From contig NC_084892.1 in NCBI RefSeq assembly GCF_958979055.1, positions 4,109,501 to 4,173,500 of the forward strand: a DNA stretch of 64,000 nucleotides, written 5' to 3'. The notes under the pieces were generated by a model. It had not been told where the DNA came from and made no database searches. It was given only the letters and a program-made list of their open reading frames with translations. This DNA comes from Alnus glutinosa. Taxonomy: Eukaryota > Streptophyta > Magnoliopsida > Fagales > Betulaceae. Both the position numbers and the translations under genes were made by a program. Each line of letters begins with the position of its first letter. Within the stretch, counting starts at the first letter, position 1. This document shows, piece by piece, positions 10,767-21,577 of this stretch.

Positions 10767-11460
10767 GCTGGGTTGGGTTTCAACGTGTAAATGGGAATGC
10801 TACACCTAGATCTGGGCTACCTTGGCTTATGTGGATTCAAGATAATCATGGGTTATCATTTTAATAACCCAATAGCCATTCTAAAATTAATCTTACTATT
10901 TAGGATTTCTATTTCAGCAAAGTAATATTTAAGAGCTAGGTGTAAATAAATTGGGTCCCTAATTGAACTAAAAATCATTAATGGGTAATGATGATTTTTG
11001 ATAAAACTCAAAGACTCATTAATTGATAATGCTATATGTGAATTTTCGTCCTAATTAAAGGTAGTATATTTTACGGGTGTTTTCATATCCTTAGCAAAGT
11101 CCAAAAATTATGAAATTTGGAGAGTAGATAGAAGACTTTGAGAAGAGCGTTATGGCTTTTGAATCGACCAAAATAGAGTTCGTTTGACCTTGTTTCCGCC
11201 GTTCCAAAGTTTAAGGTCTATTTAAACTTTTATTAAATTATAAACACTTCTTAATAAATGAATAATATTTATTTTCATAAATATTCATATATATTATTTT
11301 GTCTTATTATTAGATCTTAAATTCTATTTTAAGATATTTATTTTATATATATCTTAAAATCTGGAGCGTTATACTATAGTTGGTGGTAGCGTTGGGTGGT
11401 GTCATTTTAATGGTTGACGTGATAAGTATACTTACATATACTTAAATAAAATCCAGATGC
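10767..11460. other. Intergenic stretch with a possible decayed inverted-repeat element
   Basis: The word TACACCTAGATCT at about 10800 and the complement of AGAGCTAGGTGTAAA near 10931-10945 form weak terminal inverted repeats about 145 bp apart. No clear target duplication was found, so this is only a candidate MITE. The remainder is AT-rich without genes. Confidence 0.35.
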
Positions 11461-11657
11461 ATCTAGGGGTGGCTCGAAGGCCATCCCATGCTTAGGGGAG
11501 GTCGCGCGCCACCCCTAGACGTGGCTAAAAAATAGGTTTAAGAAGTGATTCGTAATTATAATTTACCACAAGGATCCTCTACGAACTTTTTGTATTACAG
11601 TGAGTGATTCATAATTTAGGCCAACCATAAAGATTAGTGGTGCAATTATCACTTTTA
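11461..11657. mobile_element. Decayed fragment of the long-inverted-repeat element family
   Basis: A 'gtggctcgaaggccatccc' core and a 'cgcgcgccacccct' hairpin are followed by 'cgtaattataatttaccacaagg', 'gaactttttg' and 'agtggtgcaattatcac'. This order matches the right arm of the complete element at 43779-44570, but strongly diverged and without the left arm. Confidence 0.5.
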
Positions 11658-11960
11658 AATAATGTAAAATTGTTTATAACGAAGAAAAGTTATCATGAAA
11701 CGGCTCTTTTTTAATTTCACTTAAAATAAAAATGATTCTTATCTGTCTATACGATGAAAGGGGTTGGAATTGAACATGTTCAAAAGATCAAATATGATAC
11801 AAGTGTGTTTGTTAATGTGTTTTGGAGGGCATTTTTATTTTTGATTTGAAAAAGTATTTTGATGCAACATAGAGGTTATATTTATTTTTTTTATTTTTTT
11901 TGTGTGTTTTTAGGAATATTTTGTATTTTAAATTATTTATTAATATTTTTATTTTGAAAG

Positions 11961-11995
<35 letters not shown>
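11961..11995. repeat. Poly(A) run, 35 bases
   Basis: Uninterrupted A homopolymer ending in 'agaagac'. It might be the tail of an old retroposon or a simple repeat; no target duplication was identified. Confidence 0.9.
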
Positions 11996-12003
<8 letters not shown>

Positions 12004-12699
12004 AATTTGAAAAGTATTACAGAACTAACAAGTTAATTTATAGTGATTTTAGTATCCCTAGTTTGTCGTTGTCATGTGCTATTCCACATTTTAGTGGTCA
12101 GTGTGGTGTGGTAAGTGTCACTTAAATTACCACATAAGTTTGTAAATATAATAAGTGTCATGTAATGATAATTTATATTTTAATAATTGATATAATAAGT
12201 GCTAGGTACACATTAATTTGCAAAAAATTTATAATAAAAACTATAGCAACCCAAATTTGCAAGGAATTTATTTGAAACCGCTAGTTTGTAATTCTAACTG
12301 AACGGATACCTTATCTCTAATAAGTATAAGAGGAAACATAAGCTCGTGCATTTAAGACCTATCTAATATGTAACCAACCTATCAATAAAAGCTCTATGAA
12401 ACTTTTATTCAAGAAATTAAACACATATGAAAACATTTTATTTAAAGGAAAGCGGCAAAGGATGTGATTTAAATGCTAATTTCATGAGTTTTTAAAAGGA
12501 AATTAAATGGTTAATATTTTTTTATTTTATTTTTTTGAATAATTGTATTTTGTACCTGAAGGCAAGGCAGTCGTCAATATCAGCTGTAAATGGCAAGTAA
12601 ATAGTTTTCTCAAAAAAAAAAAAAAAAATGGCAAGTAAATAGCTGTCAAAAGCAGTCCACCACACATTTCCTTTCCTAAAAAAAAAAAAACAAATAAAT
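11996..12699. other. AT-rich intergenic DNA
   Basis: Nothing beyond homopolymer tracts and a short local duplication of 'atggcaagtaaatag' (near 12589 and 12629). No gene was recognised. Confidence 0.5.
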
Positions 12700-13085
12700 A
12701 TACTTAAATGAACTAAAAAAAAAAAACAAAGAAACAAAAAAGAAAAAAAGGGGGCAAGGGGTGGCTGGTGGCGCGCAGCCACCCCTTGCCCCCTCTTTCC
12801 TTTTTCTTTTTTTTGTTTTTTGTTTTTTTAAAAAATAAGTTTATTTATTTATTTTTTAATAAATTTATATTTTTTTATTAAGATGGACACGTATCGCTAT
12901 CTTATTGGTGACACGTGGTACTGACGTGAAATTTGACGGAATCTGATAAAATTTTTAACGGAATTTGACTATAGGGATCGATTTGTAATTATTGCTAACC
13001 ACAAGGACCTCCCATGAACTTTTTAAACCATAAAAAGTAAAAAATAATTATGGCATACCACAGGAACCAACGGCGCAATTATCCC
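12700..13085. mobile_element. 5'-truncated long-inverted-repeat element
   Basis: A GC-rich palindromic core (GGGGCAAGGGGTGGCTGG against CAGCCACCCCTTGCCCC, 12750-12793) is followed by the full right arm. That arm reads 'aagatggacacgtatcgct', 'gacacgtggtactgacgtg', 'atcgatttgtaattattgc', 'ggacctcccatgaactttt' and 'ggcgcaattatccca'. It matches 44355-44570 closely. The left arm survives only as an A-rich remnant, so the element is broken. Confidence 0.75.
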
Positions 13086-13218
13086 ATCAATATTATGAAC
13101 TTAACCATTTTCAAATTAGGCTACAATTTTGGGCCGAAATGTCAACACCTTCACTTATTAGTCAATATTTTATCATGGGGGCTCATGGCCCGACTAATAC
13201 TTTATCGTAAGGGCCGAT

Positions 13219-13643
13219 GTCTAGCCAATATTTTATCATTGAGTACTTTTTCTTTTTTCTTTTACTCTTTTTTTTTTTTAACACCCATTATCATGGAGTC
13301 ACGAGGGCCGTTGAACATGAGGAGACGCTAAAATATTTTTACCCAATATTTTTGAATATAGTCGCCAAAACTTCAATCTTGTCCAGGGACTTACTTATGG
13401 TTTAAGCTCTACTTGCAAAATTATAAGTAAAGAGGAATGCTACATGTACTTAAACTTTTACAAATAGAGCCTTACTAACTGATGTATAGCTTATTCATTG
13501 GAGATAATCAAAACAATTAATAAAAAGAAATGTTACGAGTACCAATGAATAAGCTCAACATCATCTTAATAAGGTTTTCTTTGTAAAAGTTTAAGTACAT
13601 ATAGCATTTCTCATAAGTAAATGCATCCAAGGTAGTATGAGTT
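13219..13643. repeat. Interspersed repeat unit, copy A (interrupted by a MITE)
   Basis: The sequence 'gtctagccaatattttatca' through 'ccaaggtagtatgagtt' recurs at 19420-19649 with about 90 percent match. The match includes a T-run and 'acacccattatcat'. Copy A is longer by exactly one MITE plus its 9-bp target duplication (13432-13621). Confidence 0.85.
13432..13612. mobile_element. Mutator-type MITE, 181 bp, with empty site in the same window
   Basis: The terminal inverted repeats are GAGGAATGCTACATGTACTT on the left and GAGAAATGCTATATGTACTT (complement of the right end). Both flanks are ATAAGTAAA (13423-13431 and 13613-13621), a perfect 9-bp duplication. The related repeat at 19420-19649 has a single ATAAGTAAA at the same place and no insert, which proves the boundaries. 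It is related to 17127-17298, sharing 'aaaaagaaatgttacgagta' and 'gaataagctc' inside. It is non-coding. Confidence 0.93.
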
Positions 13644-14682
13644 GGCATAAAATGGTTTTTGAAAAATGATTTCAGTATTTTGTAATGTTTGGTAGAAACG
13701 AAAATAATGGTCAACTGAAAAATGGTTTCCGTTTGACCAAAAATACTTTGTAAATTTTGAAAAATAATTTACGCTTTTTAAAAGCTTAATTAATTTGAAA
13801 ATCCCCGTTACAACGAGGTGTCCAAGCCAGTGAAATTGGTAATTAATTTGATTAATTTAACTGATAAAACTTTTTTTTTATAAAACTTTGGAACGAGAGA
13901 CCGTTTCTTCCCTAGTTGTCACTCCCCAAGCTACTTCCCTGGATGCAGGCAAACACAACTCTGAGCCCATCGATTCATATGACTTGGGTAGAAATTTTTT
14001 TTTTTTTAATTTTTTTTAATAAGTAATTATAATATCATTAAAAGCGCAAAACGCAACCCGGGTACATAAGATTTAGGAAGTATACAAGAGAAAAGCCTAT
14101 TTAGAAAGAGAAAAAATATCAAGAAATCGTTAAAACTAATCACCAAAGAAGCTAAAAACGCAGTTGTCTAAAGCACGATTTATTTACAATCTTAACACCA
14201 CTTTTCCGGCTACCCCCTATCCGAGGCAGGTACCAAACCAGTTTTCAAAATTTTCAAGCTACTCCCTTATAACTTAGACAAATGTTTGTCAAAGTTATGT
14301 CCAAGGGAAGTAACTTCTTAGGTTACTGGTTTCTTAAGATTGTAAACAAATTGGAAATTTATTTATTTATTTATTTTTTCTGTTTTTTTACATAAGGCAC
14401 GATTTGTTTTCTTTACGTTTTCTTTGGTCTTTGGTCTGGTTCGTTTTGATTTGTGGATGGAAGATGAAATTTTTGAACAAAGATCTAATATTGTGATTGA
14501 ATCTGATCAATGATCTAATTTTATGAATTTATTATGATTTTTGGGGTCATATTGTGTAATGGTCCCATTAATAGTGGATGAGCTGGGTTATTACTAGTGG
14601 GCTGAATGGGCTTGCCCATTTTAATTGATAGAGTCTTTAGATTAAAGCTATGTATGTATAAGACCCAATAGTCTAATGGTAA
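13644..14682. other. Intergenic stretch with a diverged transposon end
   Basis: Bases 13645-13800 ('ggtttttgaaaaatgattt', 'aaaaataatttacgctttt') resemble the internal and terminal words of the element at 51787-52335, so an old relative is likely. The rest, including 13900-14680, has no recognised gene or repeat. Confidence 0.4.
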
Positions 14683-15664
14683 TAAGGGGTGTAAATGAGC
14701 CGATCCTAAGCGAGTATTGGCTGTTCGGGATCGGCTCGTTTATGTAACAGTGAAGCTCAAGCTCGAGCTTGAGCTCGAGCTCGACACGAGCCTAAATTTA
14801 GTGTGCGAGATCAGCTCGCTAAGGAAGAATTATTGATTGAGCTCGAGCTCGAGCTCGATCATTTTGGTCGATCCCGAGCTCGAGTACTCGGCTTGAGCTC
14901 GACCGAAGTGAAAAAAAAAAAATCCTAGTACAAACAAATAGATCGAGAACCCTAAAATCAACTAACAAATCCAACACAAAAAATCAAGAAAAGCAAAGGA
15001 CAGGAAAATAGAATGCAAACCTACTGGAATCGAAGCTAGAAGCGCCATTCTCAATCTTGAAAGCTGGGAAAGAAACGATTTTGGAGCAAGTTCTTTTTCA
15101 GAGTTGTGAATCGTTGTGGCTGAGATTCATTAGTCATATCGAGCTTTTAATAGTTTTTCAAGTGGTTTTGTCAAACCGTTGAAACTTAAAAGCCAAAAAT
15201 CAAGCAAAGGAGGTTGAAGAAGATGCACCTTGAAGGCTTAAAGATGAGACAGTGTCAGACCACAATACCCATTTTGCTTTAGGGTAAATGGGAAGAGAGA
15301 AGAGGAGAGATTTGTTGATGTAGATTTGGAATAAAAGTGGTTGATATTTTTTTAGGGGCATGTTTACGTTTAAGCGTCATTATTGCAAGTGAATCAAGTG
15401 ATGGGCGCACTGCTCAAAGACATTTCTTCACCTTTTTTCCTGACACAGTTAGGGGTAAATGGGAAGAGAGAAGAGGCGCCATTATTGCAAGTGAATCAAG
15501 TGATAGGCACACAGTATTTTATCACTCAGGAGAAAAAAAAAATGAGAAGGACAAATTAATTTGATTGTATACACATTTTCCTTTAAAGCAAGACTTCGGA
15601 TGGGACTTTTTTTTTCTTGTGTTTATATATATTGGTTAAAGGATGGGACTTAAGTCAGATAAGT

Positions 15665-16696
15665 AAAAAACACTACTTGTACGGGCTCTCTCTCTCTCTC
15701 TCTCTCTCTCTCGCAGGACTTCGACGAAAAGAGGGAGAGAACACTTGAGTTTGGGCTGCCGGGGGAGGGAGGTTCCAAGCCTCCGTCCTCCCAGATTTTG
15801 TTCCTTCCTGGGTTATTCTAGTGGAGGATAGAGTCTCCCAACCACTAGGGTTTGTGGGGTTTTGTGTCCCCTAGACTTGTTCCAGTGATGGTTTTAATCC
15901 TCCTAATCTCTTTGGACTATGGAGTGTGGTTTGTTTCTTAGTTTTTTTTAGGTTTCTTTGTTTCTTGGCATGAAAGCACTCCAGAGAGGAGCCAGAGGGG
16001 GTAGGATCTGTCGTACGTGTCGCCGGCGGAACGATTTGGGGAGTCTCAGTTTTATCATTTTTTAGTTCTAGATCTGCTATGTTCCACCAATCTCTAGTCG
16101 ACACGCGCCTCCCAGCCTTGCTCGCCGTCGTCCTCCGGTTCTGTCGCTGCTTACTACGGCCGAAAAGCTCTCCGTTGACCGGTGTGTGGTCATCACGCGC
16201 CAGGGGGTTCGTCACTCCTTGGGCCGCGCGTGATGACCACGTTTCCGCCCCTGTTGCCGTGCTTGATGGCGTTCGGTGGATTTGGGTTCGGTTGCTGCAA
16301 GGGATATGCCGGCGGCGGCGCGTGTAGTACAAGCGCCGTCTCCGGCGGTGCATTATTCCGACGACAGCTCTTTTTTGGGTGTCTTCTTGTTCTTAATTAC
16401 AGATTGTATTTGATAGTTTGCTCTGTGTTAGATTTAACCTGGTCTTTACTTTTTAGCACAGATAGTTTGTGACTGACTCCATAGTGCAAGTAGAGGTTCA
16501 TATGTCAACGCAGAGGCACATTTCTGTTGACTAGGTTTATTTGTAGCAGCTATCGGTATAATCTGAGATTTGGGGTAACTGTAATGGGACATTTGTATCG
16601 TTATGAGTCCCTTATTGGTCTGAGTTTGTTTCTGACTGTAACTATGTTACCCTTTGGGTGTATTAATGAAATGATTACATCTTCTCTTCAAAAAAA
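15665..16696 (+). mobile_element. Poly(A) retroposon nested in the hAT element, 13-bp target duplication
   Basis: AAGTCAGATAAGT stands at 15652-15664 and again at 16697-16709, directly after an A-run. The insert is about 1.03 kb, starts with a CT microsatellite (about 15684-15711) and is far more GC-rich than its host. It ends 'ggtgtattaatgaaatgatt...' plus poly(A), the form of a LINE-mobilised retroposon 3' end. No reverse transcriptase is visible. The arginine-rich minus-strand frame at 15871-16353 looks like a composition effect of GC-rich DNA. It may be a non-autonomous LINE derivative or a retroposed non-coding transcript. Confidence 0.82.
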
Positions 16697-16874
16697 AAGT
16701 CAGATAAGTTAAGCATTTCCTGCAGTTTTTTAACTATTTTTTATATATACGTAAAGAACAAATTTATTTTTTTTTTTTAAGAACTTCTTTATATATATAT
16801 TACTTTAATTAAAAGTAGGAAAGAGAAGATGAAGTAGGAGAGATAATATATTTTGTGAATAAACAAATGAATGG

Positions 16875-16922
16875 GAAATGCTACAGTATTTCCTATGCAT
16901 TGGGAAGTACTGTAGCATTCTC
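16875..16922. repeat. 48-bp palindromic mini-hairpin
   Basis: GAAATGCTACAGTATTTCC and the near-complement ending in TACTGTAGCATTCTC flank a 10-base loop. The ends resemble those of the 9-bp-duplication MITEs (GARAATGCTA), so this may be a collapsed MITE with its interior deleted. Confidence 0.6.
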
Positions 16923-17126
16923 AGGGAAAATAAAAATATAGAGAAGCTGTTGTAGGTGGCTTTTTGTGACTTTCTTGAAATTTTTCTTAAAATTTATGAA
17001 ACAGGACCCCTATAAAAAAGCTATTGTGAATGCTCTAACACAAGGAGATATAATGGTATCATAGGTGTACATGGTATAGTGGTACAACATGGGTATACAC
17101 GGTCATATAAAAACCTTTTACAACTA

Positions 17127-17298
17127 GAGAAATACTAGGGATACTAGATTTTTTATTAAGATAATATGGAACTTATTCATTCGAGATGATTAAAATAACT
17201 AATAAAAAGAAATGTTACGAGTACAATGAATAAGCTCGATCTACATCATCTTAGTAACCATCTCTTAGTTAAAAAATTTAGTACCTTTAATATTTCTT
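17127..17298. mobile_element. Mutator-type MITE, 172 bp, 9-bp target duplication
   Basis: The terminal inverted repeats are GAGAAATACTAGGGATACTA and AAGAAATATTAAAGGTACTA (complement of the right end). The flanks are TTACAACTA at 17118-17126 and 17299-17307, a perfect 9-bp duplication. The interior shares 'taataaaaagaaatgttacg' with the MITE at 13432-13612. It is inserted within the hAT-like element, hence younger than it. Confidence 0.88.
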
Positions 17299-17439
17299 TT
17301 ACAACTAAGACAAGGAGAAAGGTAGTACAAGACACCTCTTTCTTCTCTTTGGGATTTTTTTTTAAATAAAATAAAAAATATATATATATTATGAGTAGGT
17401 GGGAGTGGGACTTGTCTAAGTGATTAAGAGCACTCTTAA

Positions 17440-18855
17440 TGGCTTATGTAAATTTTTATATAAAATAAATAACTAAATTTTTAAAAGGTTGGTTAACTAA
17501 CATTAATATATGCTTAGGAAAAAAAAACTAATGTTAAGAAAATTTAGATACTTAAAAGGTTAGTTAACTAACATTAATATATGCTTAGAAAAAAAAACTA
17601 ACATTAATATTATTAATTTAAATGTTAGTATATTCTCGAACAAAAAATGTATTATCATTTAATTTTTGTCACTAAAAAAAAAAAAAATAGTCAATATAAC
17701 TACTAACTAACTTATATTAAGTTTAATGATAATTACTATATTATCGTATGATTCATATGGTCCTATACATATAATAATAATACTTTAATTTTTTTTTAAG
17801 CCTATTGATAATATTAATTAGATCATGTCTAAAAGTTATATACAACAATGTAACTCATATGATCTAAAATTTAATGATAATATCTAACTTGTGATTATAA
17901 TTAACATATTTGGTAATTCCAATCCTAGTAGCTTAATTTTGGATTATATGAATCACATTGTTATTATATATGAATAATGATTAAGTTTTAGGAGTGTCAT
18001 TATATCATATAACTAATGTGGATTCATACTTACCCATGTAATCTATATACTTAGTCATTGTACCTAAATATTATTAATAATTATTAAATACTTAAAATAT
18101 TAAATCATACTTAATCATTGTATGAGTGTATCTAAGTATCTAAATTCTTAACCATTATATTAGTATGAATTTTTATTCTTATATGACATTATGTAGCTAT
18201 AATTTATGCTCATAACTTAATTCATAGTTATATATGTATATATATTTTATGATTATGAATTATGAATTATACGATTCATATCATCTCACTTGATTTATAG
18301 CATTATCAATGAATCTATGATAAGTACAATCATTGTAAGTCATAAAGCAATAAATCATAATTATCATAATTCATAACTATCTACTAATAATACAAATATC
18401 ATATGAACATACGATCTAAGTATTATCATATGATAACATATTAACAAATTAACACGATCTAATAATTCGTATGATCTCATATCTTGGATCACGTGATGTA
18501 ATGATTATTAAATATCTAATGATAATACTTATAACATATAATAAAGTGATAACATGTTACATGCTACAATAGTATATTATTATATGATCATATAGTCCTA
18601 TTATATTACATGAATAACAAGATTAAGTATTTAGATTGTTATTATATCATATGAATAAGAATTAAGTATTGATATTATTCACCTTGAATTATAACCAATT
18701 AATATATAACCAATTACACGTGAGCTTACTTGGTACTAATTAAAAATTTAAGATACTAACTAATGACCAATGTTATTTGTTACTTAATTGATACTTACAT
18801 ATAGTATATTGTTTATCAATATACTATATTATAAAAATAAGTTATATATTAACAA

Positions 18856-18912
<57 letters not shown>
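17440..18912. repeat. Very AT-rich interior with tandem duplication and (AT)n
   Basis: Bases 17475-17610 carry two copies of a unit of about 70 bp ('ttaactaacattaatatatg', 'gcttagRaaaaaaa'). Positions 18860-18912 are an uninterrupted AT dinucleotide array of about 53 bp. The intervening 1.2 kb is roughly three-quarters A/T, with scattered 'atcatatga' words and no gene. Confidence 0.75.
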
Positions 18913-18920
<8 letters not shown>

Positions 18921-19419
18921 AATCGAGCCTTAATAAATGAGTCGATCCTTATACGAGCGGGTTCACGAGTTTTAGTCGAGTCGAGCCGAGTTTATACGAG
19001 TTTGCATCATTTAATAATCGAGTTTGATTTTTGTGTTCACGAGTAGCTCATTTAATAATCGATTCGAGTACAAGTCGAGTTTATTCGAGCTGATATCGAG
19101 TAAGCTCATGAGTAGCTCAGCTCGTTTACACCCCTAAATGGTAAGGTTATCAAATAAGATTAGTCATTTTGTGATTTGGAGGTTTGAGCAGCTCAAATGC
19201 TCTAGGAGATTGGACATCTCGAACTGTTGATTTTCTTTGTAATTTTCGTTACAGTTTAGTCAATCAAATTACTGTTCATCCATTTCTTTACAGAATTCTC
19301 ATTCTCTTCATCCAATTTCATTTACAAATCCATAATCAAACCCTAGAAATTACCATAACATATTTGGTATTGTTACATAGTGCATCACGAATTCACGATG
19401 GAGGTGGGATATTGAGAAT

Positions 19420-19444
19420 GTCTAGCCAATATGTTATCATGAAG

Positions 19445-19479
<35 letters not shown>

Positions 19480-19649
19480 CCCATTATCATGCAGTTATGA
19501 GGGCACGTTGAACATGAGGAGACGCTAAATATTTTTACCCAATATTTTTGAATATAGTCGCTAAAACTTCAATATTGTCGGGGGACTTACTTATAGTTTA
19601 AACACCACTTGCAAATTTATAAGTAAATGTATCCAAGGTAGTATGAGTT
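19420..19649. repeat. Interspersed repeat unit, copy B (empty site)
   Basis: Direct-orientation match to 13219-13643. It contains a T-run of about 28 bases (19448-19475) and an uninterrupted 'ttataagtaaatgtatcc', which marks the pre-insertion state of the MITE in copy A. Confidence 0.85.
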
Positions 19650-19654
19650 ATGTT

Positions 19655-19920
19655 TCGTTTGTTTCGGTGTAATTGTATCTAATATTTTTTACGCAGTCGA
19701 CCTTTACGTTCGACAAGCGAGATTCCGATACCAATCGGTGCCGAAATCTGAAAAATTATGTCGGAATCTGTCGATGTTCGGCTACCGTTACTGGAGGTAC
19801 TGTGCCAGATTCCGGCCATCTGGTCGGGATTCTGGACAGATCCGACCATTCTGCCCAAATCTTCGACCAGTTTGGCTGGGATATGCCAATGAAGTGATCT
19901 CTTGGTCTTCAAAATCTTCT
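19655..19920. mobile_element. Partial element related to 51787-52335
   Basis: It opens 'cgtttgtttcggtgtaattg' and continues with internal words built on 'gattccggcc', 'ccagtttggctggg' and 'cgacc'. The larger element at 51787-52335 shares this style. No matching right end was found, so it is truncated or diverged. The two opposed open frames here are a by-product of its internal near-palindromes. Confidence 0.4.
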
Positions 19921-20768
19921 AATTGGGAAGGCTTTTTATCGTCAATATTTATTTTCACCTCTTTTCAGTTGATCTGTTTGAAGAGAGAGATAGAGAACCG
20001 TTATTGTTAAACAATATAGAAAAAGAAGAAAAAAAAAGTGTCATAGTGTTGTCGAGAAGAGATATAAATAATAAAATAACCAAAGAGAGAATGAATAAAA
20101 AATAAAGGAGAATTTTGCTACAGTAATTATATAAAGGTTACTAATCACTGTAGTAAAAAATAAAATAAAATAAAATGTTTTACATAGTTGAAGATAAGAT
20201 GTTAGACTTGATTTTTGTCTCATATTCGTTAAATACATAGAATACGAGGGATTTAGAGCATTTGCTGGAGATGCTCACTGCTTCCTAGACAGTTGACAGT
20301 CCAAATGAAATGTTGATTAGGGTAAAGAGCCAGTTTGTGGATGGCCGCCGGTAATTAATAACGTACTCTCTTGACTTGGGCGGCTGGGCCTTAGAAATCA
20401 TTTAGATACTTTGTGCTCTTGCAAAACAATCTATTAAGAGAAATGCATCCATTATGTACGGTACACAGATTTTTTTATTATAACATAAGCATAAGGTTTT
20501 TCCATAATGTGCCTTTTAGAAATTGGCATCCTGAGAACTGAGAAGGAATGGTATCTTTATCATCTTTAAAAAGTGTAGCATCTTAATCCTTAGAATAATA
20601 GGAATCTATCCCTTGAAGAAGATCAGTAAATCTGTTATCATCTTTCATTAATCCATCATAACTTTTTCAACTTTCCAGTTGTTTCGGAAAAGATGTATGA
20701 TTTATTAGTTCATCTGCATATCAGGTCAAAAAGCTTTTAAATCTATAATGACTTGCCTTCTCTCGTAG
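19921..20768. other. Intergenic stretch
   Basis: A weak inverted pair, 'ttgctacagtaat' and 'cactgtagtaaa', at about 20116-20156 may be another small MITE remnant. Bases 20680-20768 look like the tail of an intron, with a pyrimidine-rich approach to 'ctctcgtag'. No other feature was recognised. Confidence 0.4.
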
Positions 20769-20907
20769 GGGCGATGTACCAACCATAGCAGATGTTAAAG
20801 TTCTTGAGAGGCAATGTGGAGGCATTCCTTTGATGTTTTGTTATGTAGAGTGTGGTCAAGTCAGTTTCTTTTCCTTCGATGAGGTGGAGCTTCCTATCCT
20901 ACCTTGA
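20769..20907 (+). pseudogene. Orphan terminal-exon-like fragment of an unrecognised gene
   Basis: After a plausible acceptor (ttctctcgtag) there is a 46-codon frame beginning GDVPTIADVKVLERQCGG, continuing IPLMFCYVECG and VSFFSFDEVELPILP, then TGA. Its codon use and amphipathic pattern look like genuine coding sequence, unlike the surrounding AT-rich DNA. I cannot name the family. No upstream exon in phase was found in the preceding kilobases, so it is most likely a stranded last exon captured by transposition, or a pseudogene piece. Confidence 0.35.
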
Positions 20908-21530
20908 CTCTCCTGATTGGATGCAGTTTTATACTTCAGAATGAAAAGCCAGTTTTGGGATTGTCACACAGCATCAAAAACACCTACCCACACCTTGTGG
21001 GCAAGGTGTTTTGATCAGAGGAGGTATTGTCGCACAGCAATTCTGAAGAAGGAAGAAGATAAAAGTGCAATCTTGATAGAAGGAAGAGAGAGAAGTAAAG
21101 AAGTCTGAGTTCGGAAGAAAGCAGTTACGTGGCAGCATGTGAGTGGGTTGTTGAGAGGTGCGGTCCAGCTAGGCTACTATGCGATGCGTTTTGAACCAGC
21201 TGAGTAGTTTGCGTTTTATGCTTTAGTAGGAATCGTTTTATGTCTTCTTAAGTGTTGTTGTTTTATATCTTTTGTGATGCGTTTTATAAGGGACTATAAG
21301 TCCCGGGGTGGTTTGATTAGGTATCTTTTGGAATAGCTGAACTTTGTTCTTGGAGGTTGGCATCCTCGAATATGCCTTTATCTGTTTTTCCCCAAATTTA
21401 TCAATCTAATTTCGCAATTTCCATTCCATTTTACCCTAAATCACCATAAAAAACAGTGAACGGTAGTTAATCTGTTCCATTTTCTATGCGTTCTTCCTTG
21501 CCATGAACTGAAAAACGTTCTCTAACAGTC
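20908..21530 (+). mobile_element. Possible LTR-retroelement 3' remnant
   Basis: Bases near 20990-21040 read, in one frame, HLVGKVF, stop, SEEVLSH. This resembles the tail just before the polypurine tract of plant gypsy elements. The remainder is non-coding, LTR-like DNA with 'tgttgttttatatcttttgtg' and a polyadenylation-like end. The sequences TTGTCACACAGCA (20961) and TTGTCGCACAGCA (21029) repeat, and 20977-21012 can form a hairpin with 17-base arms. Boundaries are unclear and the assignment is tentative. Confidence 0.3.
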
Positions 21531-21577
21531 CGAATGAATTATTCCCAAGGAATCACACGTTTGCTAAATCTTATGTC

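Larger units (their letters stand above)
14683..19136. mobile_element. hAT-like non-autonomous transposon, 4.45 kb, 8-bp target duplication
   Basis: The ends are TAAGGGGTGTAAATGAGC (left) and TAGGGGTGTAAACGAGC (complement of the right end). They are flanked by the identical 8-mer AATGGTAA at 14675-14682 and 19137-19144. An 8-bp duplication with YAGGGGTGTAAA-type ends is characteristic of plant hAT elements. Both subterminal regions are packed with GAGCTCGAGCTCGAG-type motifs (14755-14905) and CGAGT/GAGCTC words (18920-19120), the kind of subterminal array a transposase binds. No open frame resembling a hAT transposase or its dimerisation domain is present, so the element must depend on a transposase made elsewhere. 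Inside it lie a nested retroposon (15665-16696), a nested MITE (17127-17298), a local tandem duplication (about 15283-15510) and a very AT-rich stretch (17440-18912). Confidence 0.85.

Noticed and set aside
15871..16353. 160-codon arginine-rich minus-strand frame as a gene
   Set aside because: It lies antisense in a GC-rich retroposon whose 3' poly(A) marks the plus strand as transcribed. No domain is recognisable, and the overlapping plus frames are similarly spurious.
18860..18912. AT array as a replication origin or centromeric satellite
   Set aside because: It is a single dinucleotide microsatellite inside a transposon; nothing else supports such a role.
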